64,000 bases of DNA from Gemmatimonadota bacterium. Its GTDB lineage: Bacteria; Latescibacterota; UBA2968; UBA8231. The first letter of the stretch is position 1. Each line of letters begins with the position of its first letter. The DNA lies in contig JABHDC010000142.1 of the NCBI GenBank assembly GCA_018673255.1, positions 50,420 to 114,419 on the forward strand. The letters are read 5' to 3'. The position numbers and the translations under genes are program-made. The notes under the pieces were generated by a model, which saw nothing but the letters and a program-made list of their open reading frames with translations, made no database searches and was not told where the DNA came from. Shown in pieces: positions 17,312-24,966 of the stretch.

Positions 17312-18406
17312 TCACACCTCGGGTGTAGTGGTCATCACCACTTCGCGCAGGCGTTCCATGAAATACCGATAGCTCTCTAAACTAGCATCCTGCAGGGCCA
17401 TGTGATCGGGACCGGGGATGTAGCGCCCCAGTCTGATCAGGCGGCGAGCCTTCTCCATCTCGAGATCGATGGCCTCGCGCCCCTCATACATGCATTCTTT
17501 GCGCAGCCCACCGATGGCCCCCACAGTAGGGTGATTCTCCAGGGCTCGAGTTACGTCGTTGCCGGCCAGCACTTCGTAGGGATACATGGCGTTCACCCCC
17601 GCCTCTGCCATCCACCCGCTCAGATCCTCGATCAGCCCGTCCGAGTCTACGAGGATAACCGGGATCTGGTGCTCCTTCGCAAATGCAGCCAGACGCTCAT
17701 ACGCCGGGGCCAGGAACTGGCGAAAGGTGGCCGGTCCCACCATCGAGCCATTCTTGGACGCCATGTCCTCCCAGCACTCGATCAGATCAAACTCTACGTC
17801 CCTCGCCTGCTTCTCAAAGAGGGCGATGGCCAGGTCGGTGTAGGTCTCCACCATGTCGTGCACCAGATCCGGATCATCGTAGAATGCCAGGGCCAGGGCC
17901 TCATCACCCATGCGCTCACGGGCAAAGCCATACACCCCACGGTGCGTCAGCTGCAGTGGGTAGTCACGTGCCCGATACGCACCCACCAGCGTGTCCCAGT
18001 CACCGGGAAAACGCGACGGGTCTTCCGCATCCAGATACTTCTCCTTGTACTCATCCCAGTCGCGGCGTGTCTTCACCGGCCACTCGACCGTGTGGCGATT
18101 GTAGTCGCCATGTTTGTACACCTGCACCACCGAACCGTCACCAGTCCGCTGCGTCAGGATCTCGGTGGTTTCCTCCAGAATCTCCGGTGGCCCGAAACCG
18201 CGCGGATCCATATCCACCGGGGTGATGCCCCAGCCGCGATACACCCCCTCGAATCCCAGCAGTTCGTCGATGCATTCACCAATGCCCGGGTGTTCGTCCT
18301 CCCAGCGTGGCAGAATGGTATTGGTGCCACCGAATACCCTCATGAACGGCACTCGATCCACCGGCTGTCCCGTCAACGTCCGCACGAACCTCTCACGCGT
18401 GTTCAT
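17312..18406 (-). CDS. Uroporphyrinogen decarboxylase-like protein
   Basis: 364 aa of the URO-D superfamily, which also holds corrinoid-dependent methyltransferases. The N-terminus MNTRERFVRTLTGQPVDRVPF is the family hallmark, and later segments (ILVDSDGLIEDL, ALENHPTVGAIGG) follow the barrel pattern. Several residues of true HemE are not apparent, and its place beside catabolic genes argues for a non-haem role such as methyl transfer. ATG 18406 is chosen as start; the frame stays open 42 codons upstream, but that part overlaps the divergent promoter region and looks non-coding. Confidence 0.82.
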   Translation of the reverse strand: MNTRERFVRTLTGQPVDRVPFMRVFGGTNTILPRWEDEHPGIGECIDELLGFEGVYRGWGITPVDMDPRGFGPPEILEETTEILTQRTGDGSVVQVYKHGDYNRHTVEWPVKTRRDWDEYKEKYLDAEDPSRFPGDWDTLVGAYRARDYPLQLTHRGVYGFARERMGDEALALAFYDDPDLVHDMVETYTDLAIALFEKQARDVEFDLIECWEDMASKNGSMVGPATFRQFLAPAYERLAAFAKEHQIPVILVDSDGLIEDLSGWMAEAGVNAMYPYEVLAGNDVTRALENHPTVGAIGGLRKECMYEGREAIDLEMEKARRLIRLGRYIPGPDHMALQDASLESYRYFMERLREVVMTTTPEV

Positions 18407-18599
18407 CAGGTTCTCATTCCCCGAGGCGCCGGAAGCCAGAGCGACGGCGCCATTGTGGTCATCCTCCCTGGTGACGATGGTCGAGTTCAGCCTCCACCGC
18501 AACAGCGGCGTAGTTGCCTGGTCTGCATCCACGGGCTAGGCTGTGGACCTTGAGCGCCACTCAACGACCAACACGCCTCACGACAGGACATGGCGTCGA

Positions 18600-19982
18600 A
18601 TGAGATCCCCCACCGACCGACCGAACATCATCCTCATCAACTGCGACGACCTCGGTTACGGTGATGTCGGTTGTTATGGCTCGACCGCACACTCGACGCC
18701 ACATCTGGATCGCATGGCCGCCGAGGGACTGCGCTGCACCGACTTCTACATGGCCTCACCGGTCTGTTCGCCCTCAAGGGGCGCATTGATGACCGGGTGT
18801 TATCCACCGCGCATCGGCCTGGGCACCGGCGGCGACGGCCGAGCGGTGTTATTCCCCGGCGACAAGGCCGGACTGCACCCAGACGAGATCACGATCGCGC
18901 GACTGCTGCAGGAGCAGGGATATGCCACCCAGTTGGTGGGCAAGTGGCACCTGGGAGACCAGCCGGAATTCCTGCCGACGCGCCATGGATTCGACCACTA
19001 CTATGGGCTCCCCTACTCCAATGACATGGGACGCCAGGCGGGGCGCGAAGATCACTGGCCCCCTCTGCCCCTGTTGCGAGACGACGAGGTCATCCAGGCC
19101 CAGCCTGATCAGACCGGTCTGACCGAACGCTACGTGGAGGAAGGCGTGCGATTCCTGCGGGGCCACCAGGACGAACCCTTCTTCCTCTACTTCGCCCACA
19201 TGCACGTGCATCTGCCGCTCTACGCTGCACCACGCTTCATGGCCCAATCACGCAATGGTCCCTATGGCGCGTGTGTGGAGGCCATCGACTGGAGTATGGG
19301 CGTCCTGTTCGACGAGTTGCAGCGCCTGGGCATCGATGACAACACCATCGTCCTGTTCACTTCCGACAACGGATCACGCACACACGAGGGTGGCAGCAAC
19401 GACCCACTGCGCGGCACCAAGGGCACGACCTGGGAGGGTGGCATGCGGTTGCCCTTGATTGCCCGCTGGCCCGGACAGATTCCGGCGGGGTCGATCTGCT
19501 CAGAGCTGACGACCTCCATGGATCTGCTGCCCACATTGGCGCGCCTTGCGGGTACCACAGAGCCACAGGATCGCATCATCGATGGCCGCGACATTGGGCC
19601 ACTACTGCGAAGTGAGGATGGCGCCACCAGTCCTCACGAAGTCTTCTGTTACTACTGGCAGAACACCTTGCAGGCGATCCGCAACGACCGATGGAAACTG
19701 CATGTGCGCCGGGGCCGCGAGGCAGAGGAAGTGCACGAACTCTACGATCTACGCGACGACGTGGGTGAGACGGTGAATGTCTTCGAGCAGCATCCGCAGA
19801 TCGTCGCTGAGTTGTTATCCCATGCAGCCATTGCGAGGGCCGACCTGGGTTGCGAGGCCTCAGGAATCGTCGGGACGGGATGTCGTCCCCGTGGTCATGT
19901 CGAACACCCGCAGACGTTGACGACCTATGACCCGGATCATCCTTACATCATCGCTCTCTACGACCTGACCGAAGCGGGATAG
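18600..19982 (+). CDS. Type I sulfatase (formylglycine-dependent)
   Basis: 460 aa. The sulfatase signature is CSPSR at residues 56-60, where Cys56 would be converted to formylglycine by a maturase. Metal-site Asp residues are in NCDDLGYGD near the N-terminus, and GKWHLGD follows. A second metal site lies in LFTSDNGS. No signal peptide is seen, so it would act in the cytoplasm, or its export signal is not recognised. The start is placed at ATG 18600; upstream in-frame sequence is not protein-like. The family desulfates polysaccharides, glycans or choline esters. Confidence 0.92.
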   Translation: MRSPTDRPNIILINCDDLGYGDVGCYGSTAHSTPHLDRMAAEGLRCTDFYMASPVCSPSRGALMTGCYPPRIGLGTGGDGRAVLFPGDKAGLHPDEITIARLLQEQGYATQLVGKWHLGDQPEFLPTRHGFDHYYGLPYSNDMGRQAGREDHWPPLPLLRDDEVIQAQPDQTGLTERYVEEGVRFLRGHQDEPFFLYFAHMHVHLPLYAAPRFMAQSRNGPYGACVEAIDWSMGVLFDELQRLGIDDNTIVLFTSDNGSRTHEGGSNDPLRGTKGTTWEGGMRLPLIARWPGQIPAGSICSELTTSMDLLPTLARLAGTTEPQDRIIDGRDIGPLLRSEDGATSPHEVFCYYWQNTLQAIRNDRWKLHVRRGREAEEVHELYDLRDDVGETVNVFEQHPQIVAELLSHAAIARADLGCEASGIVGTGCRPRGHVEHPQTLTTYDPDHPYIIALYDLTEAG

Positions 19983-20002
19983 CCCCGCAGTGCCCGATCA
20001 GG

Positions 20003-20053
20003 ACACCCGGAGCCGATCCACCATCCGTCTGTGAACACGCGATCAGCGACGGC
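20003..20053 (+). repeat. Dispersed ~52-bp repeat, copy C
   Basis: It begins ACACCCGGAGCCGATCCACC, the consensus, and ends GCGACGGCC. CCGTC and GACGG near its ends can pair. It lies 20 bp after the sulfatase stop and 6 bp before the convergent metallophosphoesterase stop. Confidence 0.78.
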
Positions 20054-20059
20054 CGGCCT

Positions 20060-21913
20060 TCATTCCGGACGGCGGAACGTACCCGATCCTGAGAAGTTCG
20101 TATCGTCGCGCCAGTCGGGTTGCCACCACAGCTGCGCCAGGGGGCCGCTGTCGTCGTCGTAGTCATCCACGGCCATGTTGAAGCGGATTCGATCCCACCC
20201 GACGCCCTGTTTTTCTTCGATGTAGGATAGCGGAATGGACACTTCGTATGCGTGCCCGCTCTCCGTTGGTACGCCCACAGCGCGCACACCCTGTTGCTCC
20301 AGCGCCTCGCGGGCCAGGAGAATCATGTTGTCCGGCACATGATCCGGACTAATGGCGATGGCCAGAGCCGTTCCGCCCTCGTCTCTGCCCTGGGAACGGG
20401 CGGGGTCGGGGCGGGCGTCGAGGCGCAGTTCGAGGCCATCCTGGGACCAGGCATTCTTCTGCAGGTAGATCTGCTGTTCATCAGTCACCTCGACTGCGAT
20501 ATACAGATTGTTGTCATCCATCTGCACGGCAAAACGCCAGGAACAGTCGGCCGGCCCGACCCACGACTCTGGCGCCACATCGATCTCGGCAGGTTCGGTG
20601 ACGTGAAATGCCATGTCCTGCCATTCATCCAGCTCGCCATCCACGACGACCGGCTGAGTGCGTTTCACGATGTCGTACTCGCGCGTGACAACGAGACGAG
20701 ATGACCCATCGATTGTGGGAATGCGAACATCGTCGCTCACGTACGCGGCCGACCAGTTCAGCACGAAAGGATCCACAGAGCCCGCATCCGTAGCGATGCC
20801 GGCACGGATGTCGAGGGGGATACGCTCCACCGAGTTCGGCGGAATCTCCAGACTGACTTCGAGGGGGCTGATCGTCGCCTGAGAATGCGCGGCGAAACGA
20901 CCGTCGATGCGCAGAGGCACATCGGTGTCATTGGTCAGACGCAGTTCGGACACGGCCTGTTCGAACAATGTCGCCTCCGAAAAAATCGGCCGCATGCCGA
21001 TGACCCGACCAGACGTGAGTGACCCCAGCAGCGCCGCAGTCCCTGCCGTGCGCACATCCTCATCCCAGATCCCATCGAGCATCAGGTTGGCGATACGCGG
21101 CCCCCCATCCGTCATGGTCACCCAGACGACATGGTCGAATTCCCCGTATAGCGGCCCCCGTAGAGCGCTGCCGCCGCCGGTCGTGGCCAGCACGAAGTAG
21201 TTGCTGTCGTTGCGTTGGTGTTTGGTATAGTTGTGGTAGTGTCCGGAGAACACCGTGTGCATGCGACCACGCAGCATGCCCTCGATGCGGGTCCACATGG
21301 CATGCATCTGTTCGGTACCCGCCTCCTTGTAATTCCACAGAGGCTTGTGCATGAAAACCATCGTCCAGCGCACATCCGCGTTCTGCGCCAGCACGCCCTC
21401 AAGCCAATCGGCCTGTTTCGATGTCACGGTCTGCGGGCCCGTATCCTCGCTGTTGAGGCCGACGAACAGCACATCCCGGTAGACGAAGTGATAGTAGGCG
21501 CGACCGAAGCGCTCTTCCCAGACGTCGGCCATGACCGGATTGGTGATATCGTGATTGCCAGCCAGGTAGAAGAACGGCATGTCGAGTTCTTCAACGAATC
21601 CGGTGAACTGATCCCACTCGGCGTCGAGCGCGATACGGTCTTCGGTGTAGCCTTCGATGAGGTCTCCCACCGACATGACGAACTCGGGCTGCAACAGATT
21701 GAGTTTGGTCATGGCATCAGGGAACACGCCATCCCTGTGGCCCCCGGTCCGATCGGTGACGATGGCGAACTGGAAGTTGTCCGGATCATTGACCAGATCC
21801 AGATGGGTCCACGGATTCAGCGGTTCGACGCGAATCCGTGGTTGCGCCCGATCATTGTGGGCGCAGGAAGTGGCCAGGAGGATGAGGAATATCGCGATGT
21901 AACGGCTGGACAT
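20060..21913 (-). CDS. Lipoprotein metallophosphoesterase with C-terminal CBM9-like domain
   Basis: 617 aa. The N-terminus MSSRYIAIFLILLATSC is a lipoprotein signal with the lipobox LATSC, so the protein is attached to a membrane outside the cytoplasm. Residues about 45-270 form a calcineurin-like phosphoesterase: FAIVTDRTGG, SVGDLIEGY, LAGNHDITN, then FMHKPLW and FSGHYHNY. A middle beta-sandwich (about 300-420) follows. The C-terminal part (VDGELDEWQDMAF, DDNNLYIAVEVTDEQ) resembles carbohydrate-binding module family 9. The canonical first Asp-x-His is replaced by DRTGG, which is a variation. The substrate could be a phosphorylated glycan or organophosphate. Confidence 0.85.
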   Translation of the reverse strand: MSSRYIAIFLILLATSCAHNDRAQPRIRVEPLNPWTHLDLVNDPDNFQFAIVTDRTGGHRDGVFPDAMTKLNLLQPEFVMSVGDLIEGYTEDRIALDAEWDQFTGFVEELDMPFFYLAGNHDITNPVMADVWEERFGRAYYHFVYRDVLFVGLNSEDTGPQTVTSKQADWLEGVLAQNADVRWTMVFMHKPLWNYKEAGTEQMHAMWTRIEGMLRGRMHTVFSGHYHNYTKHQRNDSNYFVLATTGGGSALRGPLYGEFDHVVWVTMTDGGPRIANLMLDGIWDEDVRTAGTAALLGSLTSGRVIGMRPIFSEATLFEQAVSELRLTNDTDVPLRIDGRFAAHSQATISPLEVSLEIPPNSVERIPLDIRAGIATDAGSVDPFVLNWSAAYVSDDVRIPTIDGSSRLVVTREYDIVKRTQPVVVDGELDEWQDMAFHVTEPAEIDVAPESWVGPADCSWRFAVQMDDNNLYIAVEVTDEQQIYLQKNAWSQDGLELRLDARPDPARSQGRDEGGTALAIAISPDHVPDNMILLAREALEQQGVRAVGVPTESGHAYEVSIPLSYIEEKQGVGWDRIRFNMAVDDYDDDSGPLAQLWWQPDWRDDTNFSGSGTFRRPE

Positions 21914-22319
21914 GGTGGACCCCTTTAGTGTGTCGGTGCCCTCACGATAACTCAGAGAGTGCACACTGACAAAGAGCCAATCGCTTGCCCGCACAGACAT
22001 ACAGAGGACCGAGCCCGTGATCGGGTGCTCTCTTCAGGAACTGCTCAGCCACTTCCTTCCCATCGCAGCCGCTGCGGACCTGCTGGGATGTCCGTATCCA
22101 TCAGGACACGGATCCGCTGACCGAGCAGGTTGCATGCTCAGACTCTGGCGAATCCTACTGCCACCATGCACACTCGGGAATTCTCTCGTATCACGTGCGT
22201 GTGCCTCACCTGGCTTCCTGAGGTGGCGATCGCCGCCATCTGGGAGCGGCTCAAGGAGCGCGGCGACACGGGCGCCTGTAGGTTTGGCATCGCTTCGTGG
22301 AATGCAACCCACATACCGT
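21914..22319. other. Gene-free 406-bp divergent region
   Basis: This stretch separates the metallophosphoesterase (-) and the VCBS protein (+). It holds a hairpin TCCGTATCC/GGACACGGA (22091-22099 and 22104-22112, one mismatch, ATCA loop). It also holds a short open frame from ATG 22166 to 22390 with a partly protein-like sequence (VAIAAIWERLKERGD) that overlaps the next gene. The VCBS frame is open across it too, but the translation there looks random. Promoters for both directions must lie here; I could not pick convincing boxes. Confidence 0.5.
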
Positions 22320-24596
22320 ATGAGAACCCCGATGACCGACACAGACAACCTCTACCGCATGCCCTTCACCATCACTTCGCCCCTACCTGACGATGTGGGT
22401 CACATTCCCCTGTCGCCGCTGATCGATTTCGGTGCCCTCATCGCCGAGGCTGATTTGCCAGGTGTGCTCGATCCGAACTCGATCGAAGTCGTCAACTGCC
22501 AGAGCGGTCAGGCGGTGCACAGCGGCCGTAGCGAGGACTTCACCTATGGGGACTGCGGCCGCGTCGAGTGGGTGGTGGAGGATCCCAGTCACCGCGACTA
22601 CGAGATCCGTTTCCGCACCGTTGAAGGCCGGCCTCCTCTCCAGCCCCAAGCCCATGTGCCCATGGTCGGCGTCGGCGATCTGCTGCGCTACAACGCCGGT
22701 GAGCCGCGGCCCATCACCCTCTCTTCCATGACCCTGGTGGACATCACCGGCGATGGCTGCAACGACCTGGCCGGCACCTGGAACTACTACCACCGGCCCG
22801 GTTCACCTGTCAGTGGGGTGGTCTTCTATCCGCGGGTGGCCCCTGAAGAGGGTTTCGTCTTTGGCGACATGACCCGCCTTCGCTATGTGGAGACGGCCGA
22901 ATCGACGGAGCACAGAGACTTCGCCGGGACCTATGTGGAAGTCGATTTCGCCGATGTGAACGGCGACGGGCTGGTCGACATCATCTTCGCGGACGCGCAC
23001 CTGCAGAAGGTGACCTTCTACCTCAACAGCGGTCGCCGAACACCTACCGGCATCCCGGTGTTTGTCAGGGACCGCTCGGTGGCCGTTCCCATCGACCGTA
23101 TCACCGCGCTACGCGTCGCAGACATGACGGGGAATGGGGTGCTCGATCTGGTGGTCAACGACTGCCTGGTACGCAACACCAATCCCGATGGCTGGCCCTT
23201 TCAGTCCGCCGAACCGGTGCCGTTGCTGGCCTCACAGGATCGGCCAGTGGACGAGGACGACCTGCGCATCAGCCCCCAGCCGGCGTGGATAGACTTGACC
23301 GGTGATGGCCGTCTGGATGCGATGAGGCTGGATGGGTGCGGACTCGACCGGGCTGTGGTTTGGTACCGGAATTCGGACGGTGATGAGCCCCGCTTCGATG
23401 CGCCTCAGCCGCTGGCAGGCATCGATCTGGAGGCCTGTAGCCGCATTGCCGCGGTGTCCGATGGCGATCGGCGCGGGGTGCTAATCCAGCACGGGGAGTT
23501 CCGCAGCATCTCGTTCTACGAGCTTGTCGGCTTCGACGATGGACAGCCACGCTTCTGCCCCTGGTCGCGGGCGGAATCGCTCTCGGCACTGCTGATGCTC
23601 AGCGATCAGGCCTGGCCCTGTCTGTGCGACTGGAACGGTGACGGCGTCAACGATATGCTGGTGGGTGGCGGCTGGGGGTGGCCGCGCATCTGTCTCAATC
23701 GCGGCAGCAATCGGCGGCCGGTGTGGGACGAGGCCCTGCTTGTCGAAGCGGAAGGGGTGCCGATCCGCGTGCAGCGGGACGATATCCTGTCCAGCCATCA
23801 CTGGCACAACATGGGCTACCCTTACCCGGCTTTGGTCGACTGGGACGGCGACGGGTTCAAGGATCTGATGATCCCCAACGAGACCAACCGCATCGTCTGG
23901 CACAGGAACATCGGCAGCAACAGTTCGCCGCGCTTTGGACCGAGGCAGTATCTGGAGGTAGACGGGTATCCCGACTCACCAGCTGTGCGGGCACAGACGG
24001 GACGACTGGGGGAGGATGCCGATCTGCCGAATCACCCCTATCCGACCGACCCGCGTTCCCCCTTCTTCTGGCGTACCGGCGCTGCCTTCGGCGACTGGAA
24101 CGGCGACGGGCTGATGGACCTCATCACCCACGACCACACGCGCAAGGCTGCGCTGTTCGTGCAGTATCAGGATGCGTCGGGTGGGTTGAGGCTCAGGCGG
24201 CAGGACTATTGCCGTCTGGAAGACGGACGTCTGATCGATGACAGCATCGTGGGGCGGGAGCAACACTGGACCGAGTCGTTCAGGGCGGTGGACTGGGACG
24301 GCAATGGCCTGCTCGACCTGGTGTACAACACCGGCGGCACAGGGAAGATCTTCCTGCTCAGGAACGTCGGCAGCAGAGAAGAACCGGTGTTTGCCGCGCC
24401 GCGCGAATTCAAGTGTTACGGCGAGCCCATCGGCTATACCATTCACGGACCCAATGCCTGGCCGGGCGACTGGAACGGCGATGGCAAGCCAGACCTGGTC
24501 GGCGCCATGGAGTGGGGACTGTATCCCTTCATCTGCCACGCCGCGCTGGAGATGGAGCAACACCCGGGATATGTGCTGGGATCGGTGACGGCTTGA
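22320..24596 (+). CDS. FG-GAP/VCBS-repeat protein
   Basis: About 758 aa. Nine calcium-binding-loop repeats of the form D-x-[NDT]-G-[DN]-G-x-x-D-[ILM] are visible, for example DVNGDGLVD, DWNGDGVND, DWDGDGFKD, DWNGDGLMD, DWDGNGLLD and DWNGDGKPD. Such repeats build beta-propellers (alpha-integrin-like) and bind Ca2+. Proteins of this type are normally exported, yet no signal peptide is seen at either ATG 22320 or ATG 22332. The start is therefore uncertain by a few codons; 22332 has a weak GAGA upstream. It may be anchored or secreted in another way, or be an unusual cytoplasmic propeller. Confidence 0.85.
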   Translation: MRTPMTDTDNLYRMPFTITSPLPDDVGHIPLSPLIDFGALIAEADLPGVLDPNSIEVVNCQSGQAVHSGRSEDFTYGDCGRVEWVVEDPSHRDYEIRFRTVEGRPPLQPQAHVPMVGVGDLLRYNAGEPRPITLSSMTLVDITGDGCNDLAGTWNYYHRPGSPVSGVVFYPRVAPEEGFVFGDMTRLRYVETAESTEHRDFAGTYVEVDFADVNGDGLVDIIFADAHLQKVTFYLNSGRRTPTGIPVFVRDRSVAVPIDRITALRVADMTGNGVLDLVVNDCLVRNTNPDGWPFQSAEPVPLLASQDRPVDEDDLRISPQPAWIDLTGDGRLDAMRLDGCGLDRAVVWYRNSDGDEPRFDAPQPLAGIDLEACSRIAAVSDGDRRGVLIQHGEFRSISFYELVGFDDGQPRFCPWSRAESLSALLMLSDQAWPCLCDWNGDGVNDMLVGGGWGWPRICLNRGSNRRPVWDEALLVEAEGVPIRVQRDDILSSHHWHNMGYPYPALVDWDGDGFKDLMIPNETNRIVWHRNIGSNSSPRFGPRQYLEVDGYPDSPAVRAQTGRLGEDADLPNHPYPTDPRSPFFWRTGAAFGDWNGDGLMDLITHDHTRKAALFVQYQDASGGLRLRRQDYCRLEDGRLIDDSIVGREQHWTESFRAVDWDGNGLLDLVYNTGGTGKIFLLRNVGSREEPVFAAPREFKCYGEPIGYTIHGPNAWPGDWNGDGKPDLVGAMEWGLYPFICHAALEMEQHPGYVLGSVTA

Positions 24597-24908
24597 GCAG
24601 GCCTTGAGTACTTGGCGGATGCGGCGCCCGCTCTGATCGCCTATCAGCCGTGGCGATCACCACCATGCTGGCCATTGCAGCGGCAAACCCCTGACAGAGT
24701 AGGGCTTCCAGCATCGATCGTGGCGCGCATGCCGGAGGCGACATCAGCGCCGCCCATACCCCGCAAACAGATCAGCGAAGGACTCAGAGCCCAACGGGCT
24801 CGCCAGCCCGCTCACCAAACCTCAAGACCGTGCCCACGCAACAACCGAAGGCGCGTAGTCGCCGAAGGCATGCGCGCCACCAGCGAGGCAGCGTGCGCCT
24901 CCCTGTGT
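24597..24908. other. Hairpin-rich gene-free region after the VCBS gene
   Basis: No convincing gene lies here. TGATCGCC/GGCGATCA (24634-24641 and 24652-24659) makes a perfect 8-bp stem 38 bp after the VCBS stop and may end that transcript. At 24788-24810 three segments overlap: AGCCC can pair with GGGCT, or CGGGCT with AGCCCG downstream, so only one hairpin can form at a time. GGCGCG/CGCGCC and GAGGC/GCCTC pairs occur further on. Repeat copy D follows. Confidence 0.5.
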
Positions 24909-24960
24909 ACACCCGGAGCCGATCCACCGCCCGTCTTTGAACCACCGATCGGCGACGGTC
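24909..24960 (+). repeat. Dispersed ~52-bp repeat, copy D
   Basis: It begins ACACCCGGAGCCGATCCACC, identical to copy C, and ends GGCGACGGTC. CCGTC/GACGG can pair. It ends 6 bp before the stop of the convergent DUF4159 gene, the same spacing as copy C. Confidence 0.78.
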
Positions 24961-24966
24961 TCTTCC

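Noticed and set aside
18407..18532. Upstream extension of the URO-D-like gene
   Set aside because: The family N-terminus is MNTRERF at 18406; the extra 42 residues look random and lie in the divergent promoter region.
17402..18553. Long plus-strand frame opposite the URO-D-like gene
   Set aside because: It is the antisense shadow of a clear coding sequence.
22017..22319. In-frame extension upstream of the VCBS protein
   Set aside because: No signal peptide or conserved segment is seen there; the composition looks non-coding.
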